Origin: Nocardioides solisilvae
Lineage (GTDB): Bacteria > Actinomycetota > Actinomycetes > Propionibacteriales > Nocardioidaceae
NCBI RefSeq assembly: GCF_003194625.1
Contig: NZ_QHKX01000001.1
Coordinates: 1,054,001-1,118,000 of the forward strand
Direction: 5' to 3'
DNA length: 64,000 bases
Part shown: positions 57,865-64,000 of the stretch, in pieces
Layout: the number at the start of each line of letters is the position of its first letter
How positions within the stretch are numbered: the stretch's first letter is position 1
The notes under the pieces: model-generated
Seen by the model: the letters and a program-made list of their open reading frames with translations, nothing else
What the model was told of the DNA's origin: nothing
Databases searched by the model: none
Made by a program: the position numbers and the translations under genes

Positions 57865-59136
57865 TCAGCGGGGGTAGGCGCTCAGCTGGAGCTGCGGGTA
57901 GGGGTTCCGCGAGGTCGCCAGCACGACCACCCGGTCGCGGGCCGCGTCGACGAGCACCTCCTGGGCGTCCAGCCGGCGCTCGGTGCCCCGCCACTCGGGC
58001 GTGCCGCCCCACGTGAGGCCGAGCAGCCGCCGGTGGGGGAGGTAGAGGCGTCGGTGCCCGGGGTCGAGCGTGAGCGTCGTGCCGCCGACCCGCCCGGCTA
58101 GGTCGAAACGGCGCAGGGTCCGGCCGCGTGGCCGCAGGACCCGCACCTGCGTCCCGCGGCGGGTCATGAGGGCGACGACGACCCGTCGCCGCTGCTCGTC
58201 GACGGCGAGGTCCTGGAGGCCGAAGGGCGCCCGCCAGGCCCGGTCGGTCCGCAGCCGCCCTCGGGTCGTCCAGCCGAGCAGCGTGGCGCGCCCGCCGCGT
58301 GCGCCGCCCACGAGGACGCGCCTGCCGACCGGGTCGACGACCAGGTCGGTCACGGTCGCGTCACGGTCGCGGTGCCGCCTGGCCGCCTCCCACAGCCGCC
58401 TCCCGACCTCGGGGTAGGCCAGCAGGACCGTCTGCGAGCCCTTCCCGGGGACCACGTGGGCGCCCGCGACGTACCAGGTGTTCCGCTCGGCGTCCACGGC
58501 CAGGCCGGTGGGGCCGGCGGTCAGCCCGCGGTGCTGGAAGGTGCGGACGGTCGTGGCGGCGCCCTCCCGGTCGAAGCAGGCGAGGGACCAGGTGGCACGG
58601 GCCCCCCGCCCGACCCGGCTGTTCCAGTCCGACGAGGCGAGGCACGTCGTGCCCGTCGACGGGTTGGTCGCGAGCCCGGTGACGTCGCCCGTGGCGCCGG
58701 GCCGTGCCGACCACCGGACGGTGCCGTCGAGGCCGACCGCGTGGAGCCTTCCCTGGGTCGCGACCACGACCTGCCCGCCTCCGGGCGCACTGGCGTCCAG
58801 GGCCATCTCGGTGGCCGACGAGGTGTGGTCGCCGAGCCCCACCTCCCAGACCGTCTCGCCGGTGTCGCCGTCGGTACGCCGGACCCGGGTGCGCGCGGTC
58901 GGCTGCGAGACGTCGTGGAAGTGGGTGAGCACGTCGCCGGTCGCCGGGTCGAGCACCGCGCCGTCGTGGAACCCCGTGTCGGGCGCGTGCTGGACGCCCG
59001 GGAGGTCGGCACGCCACAGCGGCGCGCGCTCCTCGGGCGCGGCCCGCTCCGCCGAGGCAGGTGGGCCGGCGAGGGGGACGGCCAGCAGGGCGGGGACGAG
59101 CCCCAGGACGAGGGCGGACGACCTGGACCGACGCAC
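57865..59136 (-). CDS. secreted PQQ-like beta-propeller protein
   Basis: 423 residues. Signal peptide MRRSRSSALVLGLVPALLAVPLAG, probable cleavage after ASA near 29. The rest repeats about 40-residue beta units: GAVLDPATGDVLTHFHD, GETVWEVGLGDHTS, DGTVRWSARPGATGDVTGLATNPSTGTTCLAS. This pattern suggests a seven- or eight-bladed propeller. Two Cys (TTCLAS, LACFDR) may form a disulfide. Paralogue of the protein at 61.6-62.9 kb. No enzyme motif; perhaps a binding or sensor protein. Confidence 0.7.
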   Translation of the reverse strand: MRRSRSSALVLGLVPALLAVPLAGPPASAERAAPEERAPLWRADLPGVQHAPDTGFHDGAVLDPATGDVLTHFHDVSQPTARTRVRRTDGDTGETVWEVGLGDHTSSATEMALDASAPGGGQVVVATQGRLHAVGLDGTVRWSARPGATGDVTGLATNPSTGTTCLASSDWNSRVGRGARATWSLACFDREGAATTVRTFQHRGLTAGPTGLAVDAERNTWYVAGAHVVPGKGSQTVLLAYPEVGRRLWEAARRHRDRDATVTDLVVDPVGRRVLVGGARGGRATLLGWTTRGRLRTDRAWRAPFGLQDLAVDEQRRRVVVALMTRRGTQVRVLRPRGRTLRRFDLAGRVGGTTLTLDPGHRRLYLPHRRLLGLTWGGTPEWRGTERRLDAQEVLVDAARDRVVVLATSRNPYPQLQLSAYPR

Positions 59137-59229
59137 GAGCGACCTCCGTGGGTGCGGCCGCGGGCCGAGCCCCGCGGCGACTGGGGGGGATCGTCCCCCG
59201 GTCGCGGGTCGGGAAACCCCGGGCGAGGA

Positions 59230-59982
59230 TCATCCTGCGGGTCGGGACCGGCCGCGCTGGTGGCGGCGTACGTCGGCCGCCACCGGCCCGGCGGCGGCCA
59301 CGAGGAGGACCAGGGCGAGCGGGACCAGGGCCCCGAACCCGATCTCGAGGTAGCCCAGCGCCCCGAGGAGCCCGCCGACGAAGAAGAGGCCGACCAGCAG
59401 CGACAGCATCCCCAGCCGACCGGGCTCGGGGACCACCGGGGGCAGGCCCCGCGTGCGGGAGACGTAGGCCAGCTTCCCCAGCTCGATGCCGATGTCGGTG
59501 ACCATGCCGGTGACGTGGGTGGTGCGGATCTGGGCGCCGGAGATCTTGGTGATGATCGCGTTCTGCATGCCCATGGTGAAGCAGAGGACGCCGACGAAGA
59601 CCAGCTCGCGGTGCCGCCAGGTGAGCTCCTCGGCGAGGAGGCCGAAGAGCAGGACCAGCAGCGCCTCCAGCACGAGCACGTTGGCGTAGCGGCCGCGCAG
59701 GTCGCGCCGCCGTCCCCAGTTGAAGAGCAGCGCACAGGCGGCAGCACCGGCGACGAACGCGGTGACCCCGAGCAGCCCGGTGAGCACGACCACGGCGCCG
59801 CCGAGCACGAGGTGGTCGGCCACGCTGGCCGTCAGGCCGGTCATGTGCGAGGTGTAGACCGAGACGGCGACGAAGCCGACCGAGTTGAGCACCCCGGCGT
59901 TGAGGGCGAGCAGCGCGGCGAGCTGGAGGTTGTGCCGGGGGGAGCGCACGGGTCCGGCGACGGTGAGCAGGTAGCGCCTCAT
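59230..59982 (-). CDS. DUF1275 (YoaK-like) membrane protein
   Basis: 250 residues from ATG with GAGGG upstream; a GTG four codons earlier is possible. Six or so transmembrane helices: ALNAGVLNSVGFVAVSVYTSHMTGLTASVADHLV, FTMGMQNAIITKISGAQIRTTHVTGMVTDIGIELGKL. Signature of DUF1275; function unknown. Confidence 0.85.
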   Translation of the reverse strand: MRRYLLTVAGPVRSPRHNLQLAALLALNAGVLNSVGFVAVSVYTSHMTGLTASVADHLVLGGAVVVLTGLLGVTAFVAGAAACALLFNWGRRRDLRGRYANVLVLEALLVLLFGLLAEELTWRHRELVFVGVLCFTMGMQNAIITKISGAQIRTTHVTGMVTDIGIELGKLAYVSRTRGLPPVVPEPGRLGMLSLLVGLFFVGGLLGALGYLEIGFGALVPLALVLLVAAAGPVAADVRRHQRGRSRPAG

Positions 59983-60027
59983 CCGGTCCCTCACGCCCCG
60001 AGTGTCGCAGGCGTCGACGCCCGGGGC

Positions 60028-61536
60028 TCAGCGCTCGTGCTTCATCCCCTCGAACGCGGCGGCGCAGAGCAGGCCCAGCAGGAGGACCGCGGGGATCACC
60101 AGGAGCGACTCGGCCATCGCCCGGCTGAACGGCTCCCACGCCTCCTCCGGCAGGGTGCCGGACGCCATCGCGGTCTCGGCGGAGCCGACGCCGCCGCCCA
60201 GGCCGGCCGCGGCGAGGCGGGACTCCATCAGCACCGCGACCACCGCGGAGCCGAGGACCGCGCCGACCTGTCGCGTGGCGTTGTAGACCCCCGAGCCGGC
60301 GCCGGCCTGCGACAGCGGGAGGTTGCGGTTGGCGGTCGTGCTCAGCACCGACCAGAGGAAGGCGCTGCCGATCCCCAGCAGGAAGAGGGGGAGCAGGAGC
60401 TGCCAGACGGGGGTGCGGGGCCCGAGGAGCGCGTAGGCCGCGACCAGGGCCGTGCCCATCGCGACGAAACCGAACGACGTGAGCACCCGCGGGTGGACCC
60501 GGTCGGTGAGGCGCCCCACGGGTCGGGCCAGCAGGATCGAGCTCACGGCGAGCGGCACCATCAGCAGCCCCGACTGGGTCGGGGACCAGCCGCGCACCAC
60601 CTGGGCGTAGAGCATCAGCGGGAAGCCCAGCGCGGTGAACCCGAAGCCGACGGTCGCGATGGCGACGTTGGCCAGCGAGAAGTTGCGGTCGCGGAAGAGC
60701 GCCAGCGGGACCAGCGGCTCCCTTCGGTTGCGCGCCTGCCACCAGACGAAGGCGGCGAGCACGACCAGGCCGCCGACGATCAGCCGCCACACGGTGAAGG
60801 GGCCGGCGATGGTGCCCCAGTCGTACTGCTGCCCCTCCTGGATGCCGAAGACCAGCAGGAACATGCCGACGCCGCTGAGCGCCACGCCCAGCCAGTCGAA
60901 CCGGTGCGGGTGCGTCTCCAGCACGGGGACCAGCCGCCAGGCGAGCACGAACGCGACGACCCCGACCGGGATGTTGACGAAGAAGATCCACTCCCACCCC
61001 GCGGCGTCCACGAGCACGCCGCCCAGGCTCGGGCCGACCAGGGTGGCGACCCCCGCGGTGGCGCCCCACAGCGCCATCGCGCTGCCGCGCCGCTGCGGCG
61101 GGAAGATCCGGGTGATCACTGCCATCGTCTGCGGCGTCATCAGGGAGGCACCCAGGCCCTGCGCCACACGGGCCAGCACCAGCCCGGTGATCGTGCCGGT
61201 CAGGCCGCACCACAGGGACGCGAGGGTGAAGACCACCAGCCCGGTCAGGTAGACCCGCCGGGGTCCGTAGCGGTCGCCGAGCCGGCCGGTGATCAGCACC
61301 GGGACGGCGTAGGCGAGCAGGTAGGCGCTGGTGACCCAGACGACCGCCGTGACGTCGGCCCGCAGGTCGTCCATGATCGCGGGCGTCGCGACCGTCACGA
61401 TCGTGGTGTCGACCAGGATCATGAAGAAGCCCAGGCAGAGCGCCCACAGGGCGGGCCACGGGTTCTCCGGGAGCGTGCCCGCCGGGGTCGCCGGGGGAGC
61501 CGCCGCGGGGGGAGGCATGGGAGTGTTCTGGCTCAC
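60028..61536 (-). CDS. DHA2-type (EmrB/QacA) MFS drug exporter
   Basis: 502 residues, 14 transmembrane helices. DHA2 motifs: MILVDTTIVTVATPAI, GRLGDRYGPRRVYLTG, ARVAQGLGASLMTPQTMAVI, GWEWIFFVNIPVGV. Exports drugs or toxic compounds using the proton gradient. GTG start. Near-Pro/Ala-rich N-terminus (about 1-25). Confidence 0.9.
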   Translation of the reverse strand: MSQNTPMPPPAAAPPATPAGTLPENPWPALWALCLGFFMILVDTTIVTVATPAIMDDLRADVTAVVWVTSAYLLAYAVPVLITGRLGDRYGPRRVYLTGLVVFTLASLWCGLTGTITGLVLARVAQGLGASLMTPQTMAVITRIFPPQRRGSAMALWGATAGVATLVGPSLGGVLVDAAGWEWIFFVNIPVGVVAFVLAWRLVPVLETHPHRFDWLGVALSGVGMFLLVFGIQEGQQYDWGTIAGPFTVWRLIVGGLVVLAAFVWWQARNRREPLVPLALFRDRNFSLANVAIATVGFGFTALGFPLMLYAQVVRGWSPTQSGLLMVPLAVSSILLARPVGRLTDRVHPRVLTSFGFVAMGTALVAAYALLGPRTPVWQLLLPLFLLGIGSAFLWSVLSTTANRNLPLSQAGAGSGVYNATRQVGAVLGSAVVAVLMESRLAAAGLGGGVGSAETAMASGTLPEEAWEPFSRAMAESLLVIPAVLLLGLLCAAAFEGMKHER

Positions 61537-61593
61537 CGACCGATCATCCCTCCGGACGCCAGAGCGGGGAGGTCCCGGGACGGTCCCGCCCGG

Positions 61594-62951
61594 TCAGAGG
61601 CGCCAGGCGGTCAGGTGCGCCGCGGGCCACTCCTCCTCCTGCCACGCCGCCAGCAGGCGCCCCCGCCCTGCGTCGAGGAGGAGGTCGAGGCCGAAGTAGG
61701 CGCGGGAGGGGCTGCCGCCCCAGGCGCGGGAGCCGGTCCACCGGTACGCCGCCACGTCGCCGCCGGAGGCCAGGACCTGCCGGCGCGCGTCGTCGACCAC
61801 GAGGTCGAGGTCGTCGAGGCCCCCGCGGCCGTGGCGCTTCGTCCAGCGCGGGCGGAGGCCGGGCCGCAGGTCGGCCACCGCGCCACCACGCCTCGCGAAG
61901 ACCGACGCCACGACGTAGTGACGGCCGTCCGCGGAGACGCCGAGGTCGGTGATGGTGTCGACGTTCCTGCCGCGCCACGTGCGCTGGGCGTGGCGGCGTC
62001 CGTGGCTGTTCCACACGGTGAGGGTCGTGCTGTTCGCCCGGTTGCCGCCGTGCACCGCGGTGCCCAGCAGGACGCGTCCGCGGGCCGGGTCGACCGTGAG
62101 GGCGCCGACCGAGCCGAAGCGGCGGCCGGACCAGGAGAGGGTGCGCTGCCACCGGGTGCGACCCCGCCGGTCGAGCGCCTGCAGCTCGACGGTGCTGCCC
62201 TGGCCGCGGACCTCGCGGCTCGCCGCGGCGTACCAGCGGCCCCGGGTCGGGTCGACCGCCAGGAACAGCTCCTCCTGCTGGGTGACGCCCGTGCGGCGGA
62301 ACGAGCGCTGCGCCACCGGCTCGCCGTCCCGCCCCACGCAGGCGAACGACCAGCGCTGCGTCCGGCGCCCGCCGACCGCGGGCCCGGCCTTGGCCACGGT
62401 CGTGGCGCAGGTGGTGCCGCTGGCCGGGTCGGTCACCTGCTCCTGCACGTGGCCGAGCTCGACGAGGTCGCGGCTCCAGCGCTCCGCGCCGTCGAGCCCG
62501 AGGGCGCGCAGCCGCAGGAGGCGCTTCCCGCCGACGGTCACCGGGTGGGAGAGGAGGAGCTGGCCGCCGTCGGCGTCGAGGGTGAGCTGCGAGTACGGCG
62601 ACGCCGGCTGCGGCAGCTCCCACTCGGTCGCGCCGGTCTCGCCGTCCACCCGGCGCAGCTGGTGGTCGTCGTGGACCTCGCTGTTCTCGCCGAGCGCGAA
62701 GACGTCGCCCGAGGCGGGATCGAGCACGGCGTCGACGAGCTGGACGTCGGCTTCGTAGGGGTCGCCCTTCGCCTCCCACGACGACTGCCAGGCCGGCTCC
62801 GGCAGGGGCGACGACGCCGACGCCGCCGCGCCCGCCGGGGCCACGACGGGCGAGGCCAGCCCGGTCAGCAGCCCGGTCGCCAGCGCGGTGCTCAGCGCCG
62901 CGACGGTCGGGCCCCGGGGCCGGTACGAGTGGTCGGTCGAGCGCGTCTCAT
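61594..62951 (-). CDS. secreted PQQ-like beta-propeller protein, apparent frameshift in signal peptide
   Basis: The mature frame (GTG 62844 to stop at 61594, 416 residues) matches the paralogue at 57.9 kb: DAVLDPASGDVFALGEN, DGETGATEWELP, LGLDGAERWSRDL, DPASGTTCATTV. Upstream in the same frame lies a typical signal peptide (TVAALSTALATGLLTGLASPVVAPAGA) but with no start codon. An ATG at 62951 with AGGGGG upstream gives MRRARPTTRTGPGARPSRR and then a stop, in a frame one base away. One missing base near the G/C-run at about 62908-62924 would join them. Either a real frameshift or a sequence error. Confidence 0.65.
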
Positions 62952-63057
62952 GCGTCCCCCTGGGTGGTGTCCGCCGGTGACGTGCCTGCCGGTCGGACGT
63001 GCGGTGCGGTCATGGGTGTGACGCCTCGGCGCCCGGCTTTGTTGTGCCCTGCTCCGC

Positions 63058-63127
63058 CGCGCTCAACCCTGTCGCGCTCACCTGTCGCGCTCACCTGCCG
63101 CGCTCGACCCTGTCGCGCTCGACCGAC
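63058..63127. repeat. tandem CGCGCTC repeats
   Basis: Five imperfect copies of (T/C)CGCGCTC(A/G)ACC(C)TG with 13- and 15-bp units, in the gap between DUF3151 and the propeller gene. Confidence 0.7.
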
Positions 63128-63141
63128 GCCCGAGCGGTGGC

Positions 63142-63573
63142 TCAGCCGGCGCCCAGGAGGGCGTCGTAGGCGGCCGGGCTGGAGTCGCGCAGGAACTCCG
63201 AGCACCGCTCCCACTCGTCGGTCTCGCCGATGGCGCGGGCCGAGAGGGCGAGCAGCGCGAGGCAGCGCAGGAAGCCGCGGTTGGGCTCGTGCTCCCACGG
63301 CACGGGGCCGTGGCCCTTCCACCCGTTGCGGCGCAGCATGTCGAGGGAGCGGTGGTAGCCCACCCGGGAGTAGGCGTAGACCGTCACGTCGTCGGCCCCG
63401 GCGTCGCGCGCCTGCTCGGCCATCGCGGCCCAAGCGAAGGGGGAGGCGGGGTGGCTGCGGACGGCCGAGGCCGGGGCGTCGCCGGATGCGAGCCCGGCGG
63501 CGGCGGGGTCCTCCGGGAGTCGGGTGGGCGGGGGACCGGCCATCAGGTCCTGGCGGGGGAGGTCAGCGTTCAT
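63142..63573 (-). CDS. DUF3151 family protein
   Basis: 143 residues. Core FAWAAMAEQARDAG, VTVYAYSRVGYHRSLDMLRRNGWKGHGPVPWEHEPNRGFLRCLALL, DEWERCSEFLRDSSPAAYDAL. Small actinobacterial cytoplasmic protein of unknown function. Either Met1 or Met11 could be the start. Confidence 0.85.
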   Translation of the reverse strand: MNADLPRQDLMAGPPPTRLPEDPAAAGLASGDAPASAVRSHPASPFAWAAMAEQARDAGADDVTVYAYSRVGYHRSLDMLRRNGWKGHGPVPWEHEPNRGFLRCLALLALSARAIGETDEWERCSEFLRDSSPAAYDALLGAG

Positions 63574-63622
63574 GGGGCCAGCCTGTCACGCGGCCCCGAC
63601 AGCCCCGGTCGGGGTCGGGAGG

Positions 63623-63955
63623 TCAGCGGCCGGCGTCGTCGGAGAGCAGCAGCGCCACGGTCAGGCCGCCGCAGACCAGCAGCACGACGAGGATGATCGT
63701 CCAGGCCCGGCCCCGGGTGATCGGCTCCTGGCGCACCGCCACCGCGGTGGCGACGCCCAGCGCGAGGCCGCCCGAGACCACGGTGCCGACCCGGAGCGCG
63801 GGCGGCGCGCCCTCGCCGACGAGCCCCATGAGGGCACCGACCCCGGCGACCGTCAGCGCGAGCCGCAGCATCACCCAGCGGGCGACGTCCTCGGCGATGA
63901 GCGCGACCGTCCAGCCGACGCTGCCGGCGTCCTCCTGCGGGTCCTGCGACGACAT
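63623..63955 (-). CDS. small membrane protein
   Basis: 110 residues from MSSQDPQED. Three hydrophobic helices (about 24-47, 54-72, 84-105). No family recognised. An upstream ATG in the same frame (63979) would add eight residues. Confidence 0.6.
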   Translation of the reverse strand: MSSQDPQEDAGSVGWTVALIAEDVARWVMLRLALTVAGVGALMGLVGEGAPPALRVGTVVSGGLALGVATAVAVRQEPITRGRAWTIILVVLLVCGGLTVALLLSDDAGR

Positions 63956-64000
63956 GGTCGAGCACGCTACCGGGCGCACGCCGGCGCCGGAATCGTCCCC

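Noticed and set aside
58372..63021. A 1549-codon plus-strand open frame across the propeller/MFS region
   Set aside because: It is antisense to four recognisable genes and has the Arg/Gly/Asp/Gln-rich make-up of a GC-skewed shadow frame.
62948..63433. 161-codon minus-strand frame overlapping DUF3151
   Set aside because: It is an out-of-frame shadow of DUF3151 running into the repeat tract.

Overview
The window is a very GC-rich chromosome segment with short intergenic gaps and many 4-bp ATGA/GTGA start-stop overlaps. It carries WXG100-type small proteins, an HspR/HAIR-controlled dnaK operon, a LexA-type SOS box in front of a DUF222/HNH gene and several TAnnnT leaderless promoters. Together these point to an actinomycete, most likely of the Nocardioidaceae (inference; no rRNA or marker phylogeny is present). 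I see no rRNA, tRNA, CRISPR array, IS element or prophage. It reads as ordinary chromosome with one accessory island.

Region by region: 0-4.2 kb has the 3' end of a secreted SGNH hydrolase fused to a discoidin domain and a nuclease-like domain, then a large secreted M19-like metallohydrolase on the other strand. 4.2-9.1 kb is a type VII secretion (WXG100) effector/immunity-like island without secretion machinery. 9.2-12.4 kb is hutHU; the rest of histidine catabolism (M20 amidohydrolase-hutF-hutI) lies at 24.8-28.5 kb. Between them are a stress-promoter microprotein, a structured leader with a membrane protein, two malyl-CoA-lyase/CitE paralogues, a DUF1992 gene, an SOS-box DUF222/HNH gene and a complete mrp (A/B fused, C-G) cation/proton antiporter operon.

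28.5-37.9 kb: repeats, a basic microprotein, a large LuxR/AAA regulator, a sucrase/ferredoxin-like protein, membrane and MFS genes, a LamG-domain protein and a UbiB-type kinase. 38.0-42.3 kb is dnaK-grpE-dnaJ-hspR. clpB at 44.6 kb carries a second HAIR site, so the DnaK operon and ClpB are probably one HspR regulon. A lone receiver-domain protein is divergent from clpB.

47.2-57.8 kb: mixed housekeeping genes (aminotransferase, pyrE, PadR pair, histidine kinase, DedA, TrmH-type methyltransferase, YdeI-like protein, SigE-family sigma factor with an upstream membrane partner, class II fructose-bisphosphate aldolase). 57.9-64 kb: two paralogous secreted beta-propeller-like proteins bracketing a DUF1275 protein and a DHA2-type exporter, then DUF3151 and a small membrane protein. 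One propeller gene has an apparent frameshift in its signal-peptide region.

The best candidates for new biology are the WXG effector island with its repeated immunity-like domain, the structured leader at 12.8-13.3 kb, and the paired propeller genes. All functions come from reading motifs by eye; no database search was run.
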